Assembly (NCBI GenBank): GCA_045600225.1
Contig: JAZRXL010000021.1
Span: forward strand, 6,189-70,188
Length of the DNA stretch: 64,000 nt
Origin: UBA1181 sp045600225
GTDB taxonomy: Bacteria > Bacteroidota > Bacteroidia > Bacteroidales > Paludibacteraceae
Direction: 5' to 3'
Part shown: positions 36,406 through 44,656 of the stretch, one piece after another
Position numbering within the stretch: position 1 is the first letter of the stretch
Layout of the letters: every line of letters starts with the position of its first letter
Position numbers and translations under genes: made by a program
The notes under the pieces: model-generated
The model's database searches: none
Seen by the model: only the letters and a program-made list of their open reading frames with translations
Told to the model about the DNA's origin: nothing

Positions 36406-38220
36406 TCAATTATTTTTCACAATCATCTCGCAATTTTTGCAGTCAAATAATAATTTTAGCTCTTTGCCTGTGTTGGTTGTGAGTATTAATGGCTCGCTTA
36501 AAGATCCTTTGTGCTCTTTGGAACAGTATCCTAATGAATACTTGATGCAATGTTTGCATCTCATTAATTCTGCATCTTGAGGTTCGGCTGTTTCCAATGA
36601 TGGTTCGGCCGATTTTACATGATGCAATTCATAAAAAAGCTTTGCTTTCTGATTGTGTATGTTTGCTTTGTAGTCCAGATCCTTGTTAGGAAACGGATGG
36701 TTGCCTGTTTCTAATGATACACGAAGAGTTTTCTTCCTATTTTTGCTTCTTTCTAATGTTAGAAGATGAATGAGGATTCTTCTTGTCTCTGCTATTGTTG
36801 CAGCAGGGAAGAAATAGACATCACTTGTGTTTAATACAACTTTCTCAATTTCAAAGATGGTGTCACCGCTTTTCTTTAAGGTCCTGATCAAATTCTCAGT
36901 CTGTTTCTCTTTGTTATTGGCTGGTGTCTTTTCTGTATCGAAATAGTATTTTACGATGTTATTGTCTTCGTCTTCTAATGAAAATTCAAATCCTGATTCT
37001 GTCTCATTCATAGACAATGTAGCTTGAATTTTTCTAATCGAAGAAGGCTTTGATAGAATTCGTTCGAAATTCTGATCGTAGTTCCTGAATATCTTTGTGC
37101 CAGATTTTATCTCAATCCTTTCTGCGGGGAATATCCTGTTCCCGTCGACAGTGTTTGCCTTGAATCCGTGAAATTCGTCTTCTCCGAGAAAACAGAATCC
37201 ATCTCCGTTGTTTAAAGTCTTGTCTGTTTTTAAAAGAATGGATTTTCCTTCGCTTTTTATTACGGAGCCGATCTCTTCTCCTAGTGATTTTGGAGTGTCG
37301 AAGGAAGTGATGCCTTTGTTTCTTCCGTGCAAGAAATAGTTGGTTGAACCTCTATGAAAACTCTTTTCTATGTTTGGAATGAAGGTGTACTCGCATTTTC
37401 CTGAACTTGCTTTCTCGAATCTGCTGTTTCCTTCTAAAATTTTGTCTAGTTGGGTTCTGTAATATGCGGTTACGTTTTTGACGTAATTTATGTCTTTTAG
37501 TCTACCTTCTATCTTCAAAGAGGATATTCCCGCTTCTATTAGTTCTTGTAGATGGTTAGACAGATTGAAATCTTTTAAGGAAAGTAGATATTTGTCTTTT
37601 GCAAGAATGGTGCCTTTACTGTCTTTCAGGGCATAAGGCAGTCGGCAAAGTTGTGCACATACGCCTCTGTTTGCACTTCTGCCACATATGCTTTGGCTTA
37701 GATAACATTGCCCACTATAGCATACGCAAAGGGCACCGTGAACAAATCCTTCCAGTTTTACATTCGTTTTGTTGTGAATCTCTTTGATTTGCTCGATCGA
37801 TAATTCTCTTGCTAAAACCACTTGTTCGAAACCTGCCTCTTCCAAGAATTTCACTTTCTCTACGCTTCGATTGTCCATTTGGGTACTTGCGTGTAGTGGA
37901 ATAGGAGGTAGGTCTAATTGAGTGATGCCCATGTCTTGGATGATAAGGGCATCGGTTCCAATGTTATATAGATTGTGTATTAATTTTTCTGCGGCTTCTA
38001 ACTCCTTGTCGGTTAAAATCGTGTTGATGGTAACATATACTTTCGCGTAATATTGGTGCGCATGAATGATAAGTTTTTCTATGTCTTCTATAGTGTTGCC
38101 CGCATTGGCTCTCGCACCAAATTGTTGTGCGCCAATATACACGGCATCTGCTCCATGATTAATGGCTTCGATACCGTGTTCAAAGGTTTTTGCAGGAGAA
38201 AGGAGTTCTATCTTTTCCAT
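36406..38220 (-). CDS. Peptidase U32 family protein (probable RNA hydroxylase type)
   Basis: 604 residues. The N-terminal U32 TIM-barrel-like domain shows ELLSPAKTFEHGIEAINHGADAVYIG and the Cys set CYSGQCYLSQS...CGRSANRGVCAQLCR, which binds an iron-sulfur cluster in studied members. The long C-terminal region ends in two further Cys clusters (CKHCIKY...YCSKE and FDCKNCE). Despite the name, related proteins (RlhA, TrhP) hydroxylate rRNA or tRNA, so an RNA-modifying role is more likely than proteolysis. Its start overlaps the metA stop by one base. Confidence 0.88.
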   Translation of the reverse strand: MEKIELLSPAKTFEHGIEAINHGADAVYIGAQQFGARANAGNTIEDIEKLIIHAHQYYAKVYVTINTILTDKELEAAEKLIHNLYNIGTDALIIQDMGITQLDLPPIPLHASTQMDNRSVEKVKFLEEAGFEQVVLARELSIEQIKEIHNKTNVKLEGFVHGALCVCYSGQCYLSQSICGRSANRGVCAQLCRLPYALKDSKGTILAKDKYLLSLKDFNLSNHLQELIEAGISSLKIEGRLKDINYVKNVTAYYRTQLDKILEGNSRFEKASSGKCEYTFIPNIEKSFHRGSTNYFLHGRNKGITSFDTPKSLGEEIGSVIKSEGKSILLKTDKTLNNGDGFCFLGEDEFHGFKANTVDGNRIFPAERIEIKSGTKIFRNYDQNFERILSKPSSIRKIQATLSMNETESGFEFSLEDEDNNIVKYYFDTEKTPANNKEKQTENLIRTLKKSGDTIFEIEKVVLNTSDVYFFPAATIAETRRILIHLLTLERSKNRKKTLRVSLETGNHPFPNKDLDYKANIHNQKAKLFYELHHVKSAEPSLETAEPQDAELMRCKHCIKYSLGYCSKEHKGSLSEPLILTTNTGKELKLLFDCKNCEMIVKNN

Positions 38221-39152
38221 TATTCAGCGTCGCCACTTCCGATCTTGTTTATATCGAAAGGAGTGCTTTGGTATATGAAATAATTCAACCAATTGACAAA
38301 GAGTAGGTTGGCGTGACTTCTCCATCTGACGATAGGGTCTTTTTGAGGATCGTCGTCTTTAAAGTAATTCTTAGGAATGTCAATTTCAAGTCCTTTGTCT
38401 TTATCTCTGAAGTATTCGTCGCGAAGTGTGTTTGGTGCATATTCAGAGTGCCCCATAATAAAAAATTCTCTTCCGTTTCTGGCTTGAACCATATAAACGC
38501 CAGCTTCTTCCGATTCTGAAATTAGTTTTAAGGAAGGGTTCTTTAGGATATCTTCTTTTCTAACTTCGGTATGGCGGCTGTGGGGAACGAAAAACACATC
38601 ATCGAAACCTCTGAATATAGGGTTGGTTGGTTCCAATACTTTATGTTGGAATATGCCAAACATCTTTTTCCCTAATTGGTATTTAGGAATATTGTAGTGG
38701 AAATAAAGTCCAGCTTGTGCAGCCCAGCAAATGTAGATGGTAGACTGGACATGAGTTTTTGACCATTTGAAAATTTCAGTGATTTCATTCCAGTAAGAGA
38801 CTTCCTCGTATTCCATATTTTCCAAAGGAGCACCAGTGATAATCATGCCATCATATCTGTTATCCTTTAACATGTCAAAATCCTTGTAGAACATCTTCAT
38901 GTGCTCAATGGGAGTGTTCTTTGAAGTGTGATTCTTTATCTTCATGAATTCCAGTTCAATTTGAAGAGGAGAGTTGGATAGAAGACGCACAAGGTCGGTC
39001 TCTGTTGTAATCTTCAAAGGCATTAGGTTGAGAATGATTATTCTCAATGGTCTAATGTCTTGATGAGATGCAGAGTTGCTATCCTTTACGAAGATGTTTT
39101 CTTTTTCAAGGGCTTTAATTGCTGGTAAATCTGTAGGAATATTTAATGGCAT
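38220..39152 (-). CDS. metA: Homoserine O-acyltransferase MetA (predicted acetyl-CoA type)
   Basis: 310 residues, class-I glutamine amidotransferase-like fold. Motifs: LRIIILNLMPLK, the ITGAPLE segment, the nucleophile Cys in YICWAAQAG, GKKMFGIF and the HSRHTEV His. The residue after ITGAPL is Glu; in characterised MetA proteins Glu at this place favours acetyl-CoA and Gly favours succinyl-CoA, so I predict O-acetylhomoserine formation in methionine synthesis. It is the first gene of a two-gene operon with the U32 protein; TATCTTTG at 39179-39186 (minus) is a likely -7. Confidence 0.94.
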   Translation of the reverse strand: MPLNIPTDLPAIKALEKENIFVKDSNSASHQDIRPLRIIILNLMPLKITTETDLVRLLSNSPLQIELEFMKIKNHTSKNTPIEHMKMFYKDFDMLKDNRYDGMIITGAPLENMEYEEVSYWNEITEIFKWSKTHVQSTIYICWAAQAGLYFHYNIPKYQLGKKMFGIFQHKVLEPTNPIFRGFDDVFFVPHSRHTEVRKEDILKNPSLKLISESEEAGVYMVQARNGREFFIMGHSEYAPNTLRDEYFRDKDKGLEIDIPKNYFKDDDPQKDPIVRWRSHANLLFVNWLNYFIYQSTPFDINKIGSGDAE

Positions 39153-39268
39153 CTGTATGATAATTTGAATTTCCAGTGCAAAGATACTCTTTTGTTAGGA
39201 TTCGACCTTGCTTTTTGTTGGAAAGTTCTTATCAAAATCTCTGTTTTTTTCTTATTTTTGCAGAGTAT

Positions 39269-39697
39269 ATGGGAAGGATATTGTCCATCGATTATGGTCG
39301 TAAACGGGTTGGAATAGCAGTGACAGATCCGTTGCAGATAATTGCCAATGGTTTGACAACCGTTGCAAGTGGTCAGATTTTTCAATTCTTGACAGAATAC
39401 TTTTCTAAGGAGAGTGTGGATATGATTGTTGTTGGCTTGCCCAAGACAATGAAGAATGAGGAGTCGGAGTCGATGAAATACATAAAGCCTTTTTTGGCAG
39501 GTTTGAAAAAACGCTTCCCGACAATTCCCGTGGAGATGCACGATGAGAGGTTCACATCGGTAATTGCGCACAGAGCCATGTTAGAAGGGGGATTGAAGAA
39601 AAAGGATCGTCAAAATAAGGAGTTGGTGGATGAATTGAGTGCCACTATTATTTTGCAGTCTTTTATGGAGTCTCGAAATATTTTAAATTCAAAATAA
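39269..39697 (+). CDS. ruvX: Putative pre-16S rRNA nuclease / Holliday junction resolvase YqgF
   Basis: 142 residues, RNase H-like YqgF/RuvX fold: GRILSIDYGRKRVGIAVTDP, VVGLPKTM, MHDERFTS and VDELSATIILQSF carry the acidic metal ligands. Start taken at ATG 39269 (MGRILSIDYG); the longer frame upstream has no family similarity. A TATTTTTG at 39253-39260 would give an almost leaderless mRNA. The stop overlaps def by one base. Confidence 0.9.
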   Translation: MGRILSIDYGRKRVGIAVTDPLQIIANGLTTVASGQIFQFLTEYFSKESVDMIVVGLPKTMKNEESESMKYIKPFLAGLKKRFPTIPVEMHDERFTSVIAHRAMLEGGLKKKDRQNKELVDELSATIILQSFMESRNILNSK

Positions 39698-40242
39698 TGA
39701 TTTATCCAATAGTAGTTTATGGAAATCCTGTTTTAAGACAGGAGACCGTTGAGATAGACAGTTCGTATCCAGAGGTGTCGAAATTGATTGAAGACATGTT
39801 TGCCACAATGTACAACGCAGATGGTGTTGGTTTGGCTGCTCCTCAAATTGGGTTGTCTATTCGTTTGTTCGTTGTTGATGCAGATGCTCTTGCGGAAGAT
39901 TATCCGAATTGTAAAGGTTTTAAGAAAGCATTTATTAACCCTCAAATAGTAGAGGAGAGTGAAGAACTTGAATCATATAACGAGGGGTGCTTGAGTTTGC
40001 CGGGCATCAATGAGTCGGTAAAGCGTCCGGTTAGGATAAAAATCAAATATTTGAACGAGAATTTTGAGCCTTGCGAAGATGTGTATGAGCATTTCCAAGC
40101 AAGAGTTGTTCAACATGAATACGATCATTTGGAAGGTCATGTGTTTATAGATCATATCTCTCCAATTCGTAGACAAATGAACAAGGGAAAACTTTCAAAC
40201 ATGGTGAAAGGTAAAGTTCGTTGTCACTATAGAACAAAGTAA
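39697..40242 (+). CDS. def: Peptide deformylase
   Basis: 181 residues with the three deformylase motifs: GVGLAAPQIG (43-52), EGCLSLPG with metal Cys98, and QHEYDHLEG with H140/H144 and catalytic E141. It removes the formyl group from new proteins. It is coupled to ruvX (TAATG) and followed 7 bases later by a TPR gene. Confidence 0.97.
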   Translation: MIYPIVVYGNPVLRQETVEIDSSYPEVSKLIEDMFATMYNADGVGLAAPQIGLSIRLFVVDADALAEDYPNCKGFKKAFINPQIVEESEELESYNEGCLSLPGINESVKRPVRIKIKYLNENFEPCEDVYEHFQARVVQHEYDHLEGHVFIDHISPIRRQMNKGKLSNMVKGKVRCHYRTK

Positions 40243-40249
40243 ATAGATT

Positions 40250-40531
40250 ATGACAGAAGAACTTGCTGAGTTGAAGTCGCAGTTGGATCTGATGGATGGC
40301 GTCTCGGAATCCTTAATTGCTAAGTTGGAAAATTATGTGGATTCCTATCCGGACTCAGACGAGGCATATTTCTTGTTGGGAAATGCATATCGTAGGATGG
40401 AGAATTGGGAGTTCGCTTTGAACGCTTACCAGATGGCTATGGATATCAATCCAAATTCTTCGGCAAAGTTGGCTTATGAGGCAATTCAGGAGGTTCTTGC
40501 TTTTTACAATAAGGATATGTTTAACCAATAA
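40250..40531 (+). CDS. Small tetratricopeptide-repeat protein
   Basis: 93 residues with one clear TPR pair (SDEAYFLLGNAYRRMENWEFALNAY ... AMDINPNS). It is probably a small protein-interaction adaptor and the third gene of the ruvX-def operon. Start ATG 40250 follows the def stop by 7 bases. Confidence 0.85.
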   Translation: MTEELAELKSQLDLMDGVSESLIAKLENYVDSYPDSDEAYFLLGNAYRRMENWEFALNAYQMAMDINPNSSAKLAYEAIQEVLAFYNKDMFNQ

Positions 40532-40578
40532 ATAGTTGTAAAAAATTAGTATATTTGTATCTCATTAAATAGGTTAGT

Positions 40579-41856
40579 ATGATTAGCGAAAAAACGAAAA
40601 AGATTATCGTTGTTGTAGCCAGAGTGTTTTTAGGGCTTGTTTTTGTGTTTTCTGGTTATGCGAAAGCAGTAGATCCTCTTGGATCAACATATAAAATACA
40701 AGATTATTTGTCTGCAATGGGCTTGGAGAGTTTTGCTCCTATAGCTTTGGTTGCGGGTGTGCTTCTAGCTGCATTTGAATTCTTGTTAGGTGTTTGCCTA
40801 CTATTGGGTGCTAATTTGAAGACAACATCCATTCTGACCATTTTGTTGATGGCAGTGATGACTCCATTAACTTTGTGGATAGCATTGTCTGATCCGGTTT
40901 CTGATTGCGGATGCTTTGGTGATGCATTGGTACTTACGAATTGGCAAACATTTTGGAAAAATATATTGTTCTCTGCATTGGCAGTGCTAATATATTTATG
41001 GAAAGAGCATAGCCCTAAGTTGTTCTCGCAAAGAACCGATTGGATTATTGCTATCTGTGCAGGAGGTTTCTCTATCGCATTGTCTATCTATTGTTATTTC
41101 AACCTTCCTATTATCGATTTCAGACCATACAAGAATGGAACAAACATTCCAGAGTCAATGATGGTGCCAGAAGGTGCGGAAGAGGATGAATATGAGACTT
41201 TGCTTATCTATGAAAAGGATGGACAACAAAAGGAGTTTACTCTACAAAACTATCCTAAGGATGATTCCACTTGGAAGTTTGTCGATTCTCAAAACAAGTT
41301 GATTAAGAAAGGATATGAACCTCCTATCCATGATTTTACGATGGAGGATCCTGACAATGGAGATATCACGGAAGATGTGATAAACGATCCTGGATATACA
41401 TTCTTGTTGGTTTGCTATCGTGTAGAGAAGGCAATGACCGATAAGAGAACTCAAATCAATGATATCTACAATTTTGCAAAGGAAAATGGTTACGGCTTCT
41501 ACTGTATGACTGCAACAGGTATGGAAACAAAAGAGATGCAGGAATATAAGATAGAGATGGGAGGCGTTGAGTATCCATTTGTAAATACGGATGAGATCAC
41601 ATTGAAGACTATCGTTCGTTCTAACCCAGGTTTGGTGTTGATAAAGAACGGCGAAGTGATAAATAAGTGGAGTAATAAGAATATGCCAACATTTACAGAA
41701 CCATTGGAGAACTCTCCTCGTGGTTGCGTTCAACAACCAAATGATCGTAGAGTAGTGTTCTTATCTACATTGTTGTTCTTGGGCGTTTTGTTTGGTGTAT
41801 TTGCTGTAGATAAGGTAATATCTGCTATTGCGGAAAAATTAAAGAAAAATAAGTAA
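40579..41856 (+). CDS. DoxX-like membrane protein (BT_3928 family)
   Basis: 425 residues. The N-terminal half has four to five membrane helices of DoxX/MauE type (ARVFLGLVFVFSGYAKAVDP, then AFEFLLGVCLLLGA) and the conserved SDCGCFGDAL loop. The C-terminal half is a periplasmic thioredoxin-like region (ILLVCYRVEKA-type strand, no CxxC visible), and the protein ends in another membrane segment. This layout is seen in Bacteroidales BT_3928-family proteins of unknown function, probably linked to redox or methylamine-type pathways. TATATTTG at 40550-40557 is a likely -7. Confidence 0.85.
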   Translation: MISEKTKKIIVVVARVFLGLVFVFSGYAKAVDPLGSTYKIQDYLSAMGLESFAPIALVAGVLLAAFEFLLGVCLLLGANLKTTSILTILLMAVMTPLTLWIALSDPVSDCGCFGDALVLTNWQTFWKNILFSALAVLIYLWKEHSPKLFSQRTDWIIAICAGGFSIALSIYCYFNLPIIDFRPYKNGTNIPESMMVPEGAEEDEYETLLIYEKDGQQKEFTLQNYPKDDSTWKFVDSQNKLIKKGYEPPIHDFTMEDPDNGDITEDVINDPGYTFLLVCYRVEKAMTDKRTQINDIYNFAKENGYGFYCMTATGMETKEMQEYKIEMGGVEYPFVNTDEITLKTIVRSNPGLVLIKNGEVINKWSNKNMPTFTEPLENSPRGCVQQPNDRRVVFLSTLLFLGVLFGVFAVDKVISAIAEKLKKNK

Positions 41857-41892
41857 TTAATATCATTATAGTTTATTTAAATTTTCAATACA

Positions 41893-42648
41893 ATGAGAAA
41901 GAATATTGTAGCAGGAAACTGGAAAATGAATAAGACTCTTCAAGAGGGTCTTGAGTTGGCAAAGGGCTTGGATGCTGCTTTGAAAGGTAAGAAGTTGAAT
42001 TGCGATGTTATCATCGGAACTCCATTCATCCATTTGGCAAGCGTTGCTTCTTCTATCGATACTAAGACTATTGCTGTTGCAGCTGAGAACTGTGCAGACA
42101 AGGAGTCTGGTGCATATACAGGAGAGGTTTCTGCAGCAATGGTTAAGTCTACAGGTGCAGAGTATGTTATCCTTGGTCACTCAGAGCGTCGTGAGTACTA
42201 TCATGAAACTCCAGAAATTTTGAAGGAGAAGGTTCTTTTGGCTTTGAAGAATGGTTTGAAGGTTATCTTCTGTATCGGTGAAAGTTTGGCTGAGCGTGAG
42301 GCTAACAAGCAAAACCAAGTTGTTAAGGCAGAGTTGGAAGGTTCAGTATTCAACTTGTCTGCTGAGGATTTCGCTAAGATCGTTATCGCATATGAGCCAA
42401 TCTGGGCAATTGGAACAGGTAAGACTGCTACTTCTGATCAAGCAGAAGAGATCCACGCTTACATTCGTTCATGTGTTGCAGAGAAGTATGGTAAAGAGGT
42501 TGCTGATAACACTTCTATCCTTTATGGTGGTTCTTGCAAGGCTTCTAATGCTCCTGAATTGTTCGCTAAGCCAGATATCGACGGTGGTCTAATTGGTGGT
42601 GCATCTTTGAAGGTTGAAGATTTCTGCGGAATTATCAACGCATTCTGA
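41893..42648 (+). CDS. tpiA: Triosephosphate isomerase
   Basis: 251 residues, complete. Catalytic residues are visible in NWKMNK (Lys), LGHSERR (His) and AYEPIWAIGTGKTA (Glu), and the phosphate loop is GGS(C)KASNA. It interconverts dihydroxyacetone phosphate and glyceraldehyde-3-phosphate. Strong codon bias matches a glycolytic gene. A terminator follows. Confidence 0.98.
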   Translation: MRKNIVAGNWKMNKTLQEGLELAKGLDAALKGKKLNCDVIIGTPFIHLASVASSIDTKTIAVAAENCADKESGAYTGEVSAAMVKSTGAEYVILGHSERREYYHETPEILKEKVLLALKNGLKVIFCIGESLAEREANKQNQVVKAELEGSVFNLSAEDFAKIVIAYEPIWAIGTGKTATSDQAEEIHAYIRSCVAEKYGKEVADNTSILYGGSCKASNAPELFAKPDIDGGLIGGASLKVEDFCGIINAF

Positions 42649-42669
42649 TTATAAATTACCAGAATATAC

Positions 42670-42706
42670 AAAGGGAATGTTCGATAGAATGTTCCCTTTC
42701 TTTTTA
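42670..42706 (+). terminator. Rho-independent terminator after tpiA
   Basis: AAAGGGAATGTTC pairs with GAATGTTCCCTTT (two G-U) and is followed by CTTTTT. Confidence 0.85.
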
Positions 42707-42721
42707 TGTAGGAATTTTTTC

Positions 42722-42785
42722 CTCAATGTTGCCATGTTTGGTATTACTGCAAAGAATGGCGTGATGCAAGTCCTGACAAGAAAGG
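42722..42785 (+). pseudogene. Fragment of a second KilA-N-type gene
   Basis: These 64 bases match 43668-43732 inside the intact KilA-N gene with a few substitutions and a one-base deletion that breaks the frame. It is the remnant of a paralogous copy and lies directly before repeat copy A. Confidence 0.8.
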
Positions 42786-42789
42786 TGAC

Positions 42790-42944
42790 TTATTGTGTTT
42801 TATGCGCCCTGAAAGGGCAATCACAACGTGCCTATAGCCCAACGGCATCGCCTTGGGTAATAATGAATTGGAGGATACATTTCGCCCTGAAGGGGCAAAA
42901 GCACGGAATTTATAGCATAAATGATTATTGAATAACATTTAATT
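42790..42944. repeat. 155-bp repeat, copy A
   Basis: Nearly identical and in the same orientation as 44362-44516. It contains GCCCTGAAAGGGC and CGCCCTGAAGGGGC, both able to fold, and ends in ATTATTGAATAACATTTAATT. The bases after both copies, up to the next gene, are also similar. Confidence 0.92.
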
Positions 42945-43003
42945 TTCAATTTTATCATTTAAAATATTTCGCTTTTTTTTAGGAATATTTTGCGTAATTA
43001 TGT

Positions 43004-43034
43004 TTTTATTAATCTAATAAATTCGATATTTTTG
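43004..43034 (+). promoter_or_regulatory. Promoter for the KilA-N gene
   Basis: TTTT (43004-43007), 19-base spacer, TATTTTTG (43027-43034), 55 bases before the start. Confidence 0.55.
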
Positions 43035-43088
43035 CAAAATCTTATACAAATTAGTAAAACCTTAAAAAAAACTACAAGTTTAAGAATT

Positions 43089-43910
43089 ATGGCAAAGAAA
43101 ATAACAAACATAGAGGTCAAGGACACTACCATCCGTACGATGCAGCACGAAGGGATGGATTACGTGTGTATCACAGATATAGCCCGTCAGAAGAATGCAG
43201 ACGAGCCAAAGGATGTTGTAAAAAACTGGATGCGCCTTAAGAATACCATTGAGTACCTTGGTCTTTGGGAGAAGTTGAACAACCCACAATTTAAAGGGGC
43301 CGAATTCGACCCCCTTTTTCTCGAAGCTGGCACAAATGCCTTTACGTTAAGTCCAACAAAGTGGATTGAACTCACGGGGGCTATTGGTATTATCTGTACC
43401 ACTGGACGCAATGGAGGCACTTTTGCACAGAGGGATATTGCTTTCAAATTCGCAAACTGGGTTTCTGTAGAATTTGAGCTCTACCTTATCAAAGAGTTTC
43501 AGCGACTAAAAGAGGAGGAGCAAAAACTTGTCGGTTGGTCGGTTAAGCGCGAACTATCTAAGCTGAACTATCGAATTCATACGGATGCCATAAGGCAGAA
43601 TATTGTACCAGAGGAGATCGACGCTTATCATCGTTCGCTCATCTATGCAGAGGAAGCCGATGTCCTTAATGTTGCCATGTTCGGTATTACTGCCAAAGAA
43701 TGGCGTGATGCAAATCCTGACAAGAAAGGCAACATACGTGATTATGCTACAATCAACGAGCTCATCTGTCTCTCGAATATGGAGAACCTCAATGCTGTAT
43801 TCATCAACGATGGAATACCACAATCCGAACGGCTCATCAAACTCAATCAAATTGCTATCCAGCAGATGAATGTCCTTGAAGAATCAGGAGATCGCAAATA
43901 CCTGAAATAA
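43089..43910 (+). CDS. KilA-N domain protein (phage antirepressor-like)
   Basis: 273 residues. The N-terminal half is a KilA-N DNA-binding domain (YVCITDIARQKNADEPKDVVKNWMR, WIELTGAIGIICTTGRNGGTFAQRDIAFKFANWVSVEFELYLIKEF). The C-terminal half (YRIHTDAIRQNIVP...AKEWRDANPDKKGNIRDYATINELICL) is the partner domain of many stand-alone Bacteroidales copies. Such genes come from phages or mobile DNA; the role here is unknown. It lies between two direct repeats, next to the defence island. ATG 43089 is the family start; the frame upstream is not similar to anything. Confidence 0.9.
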   Translation: MAKKITNIEVKDTTIRTMQHEGMDYVCITDIARQKNADEPKDVVKNWMRLKNTIEYLGLWEKLNNPQFKGAEFDPLFLEAGTNAFTLSPTKWIELTGAIGIICTTGRNGGTFAQRDIAFKFANWVSVEFELYLIKEFQRLKEEEQKLVGWSVKRELSKLNYRIHTDAIRQNIVPEEIDAYHRSLIYAEEADVLNVAMFGITAKEWRDANPDKKGNIRDYATINELICLSNMENLNAVFINDGIPQSERLIKLNQIAIQQMNVLEESGDRKYLK

Positions 43911-43942
43911 AAGGATACATCGGCATCAGCGAATCAGCAATC

Positions 43943-44173
43943 CTAACGTCTTCCAGATTGTGTCATCCGTGATTTAGAGGGCATAGTAGGCGCAGTCTCC
44001 CACAACACTGTATCACTCATATTGGTCTCCACATCTGTTGCCATTACCCTCACCGTCTCAACTGCTGTCGGAGAAACCTGATCCCACTCATTAACGAAAG
44101 TCTCGTTTTGTGCCATTGCCAGGGCTGTAGTAAACACTGTACCAGCCGTTGCTAAAAATTTCATTGTATTCAT
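43943..44173 (-). CDS. Small secreted protein candidate
   Basis: 76 residues: a good signal peptide (MKFLATAGTVFTTALAMAQ) followed by about 50 polar residues (acidic and Thr/Val-rich, basic at the end). A minus-strand promoter sits upstream at 44244-44272 and a 33-base gap separates it from the convergent KilA-N gene. I recognise no family. The signal peptide and promoter make it more than a chance frame. Confidence 0.5.
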   Translation of the reverse strand: MNTMKFLATAGTVFTTALAMAQNETFVNEWDQVSPTAVETVRVMATDVETNMSDTVLWETAPTMPSKSRMTQSGRR

Positions 44174-44243
44174 AATCTAAAAATTTAGTTAATAATTCAT
44201 TTCAATTTTGTCGTAGAGAATGTTTATCTCCCTGTTGACGTTG

Positions 44244-44272
44244 CAAAATTAGGGCGAGATCATCGCACCCAA
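44244..44272 (-). promoter_or_regulatory. Promoter for the small secreted protein
   Basis: On the minus strand TTG, 18-base spacer, TAATTTTG, ending about 70 bases before the ATG at 44173. Confidence 0.5.
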
Positions 44273-44361
44273 CGTACAATTCGGGAAAGGCTTTGGGACA
44301 GGTTGTGAAATTCACTGTTTGTACGTGGAATTCATAGATTGGACGGTTGTGGGAGGGGAAT

Positions 44362-44516
44362 TTATTGTGTTTTATGTGCCCTGAAAGGGCAATCACAACG
44401 TGCCTACAGCCCGACGGCAACGCCTTGGGTAATAATGAATTGGAGGATACATTTCGCCCTGAAGGGGCAAATGCAGGAATTTCATAGCATAAATGATTAT
44501 TGAATAACATTTAATT
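44362..44516. repeat. 155-bp repeat, copy B
   Basis: Second copy of 42790-42944, same orientation, just left of the defence operon. Its divergence from copy A is limited to scattered substitutions. Confidence 0.92.
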
Positions 44517-44589
44517 CCACATTCCATTATTTGTAACGATTTGTGTTTTTATGGAATCTTTTGTGCCGTTATGGTTTGTTTTGCTCCAA

Positions 44590-44597
44590 TAAATTTG
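44590..44597 (+). promoter_or_regulatory. Promoter -7 element of the defence operon
   Basis: TAAATTTG matches TAnnTTTG, 60 bases before the GTG start; the -33 is not clear. Confidence 0.45.
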
Positions 44598-44626
44598 ATA
44601 ATTTTACAAAAATTTATTAAAGTGGG

Positions 44627-44640
44627 TTTAGTCCACTAAA
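44627..44640. promoter_or_regulatory. Operator-like palindrome in the operon leader
   Basis: TTTAGT and ACTAAA are exact inverted half-sites two bases apart, between the -7 element and the start of the first methyltransferase. It could bind a repressor or autoregulating methyltransferase. It overlaps a small hairpin (AGTGG/CCACT). Confidence 0.35.
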
Positions 44641-44656
44641 TTAGGCGATTCAGTAG

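Noticed and set aside
39143..39571. 142-codon minus-strand frame opposite ruvX
   Set aside because: ruvX has the full set of YqgF motifs on the plus strand; the antisense product has none.
42614..42931. Frame running through the tpiA end, KilA-N fragment and repeat copy A
   Set aside because: Its product is a patchwork of repeat DNA and an out-of-frame fragment; no start site or conservation expected.
42790..44516. Possible CRISPR array from the repeated sequences
   Set aside because: Only two copies 1.4 kb apart, 155 bp long, with a gene between them; no short regularly spaced repeats and no cas genes.
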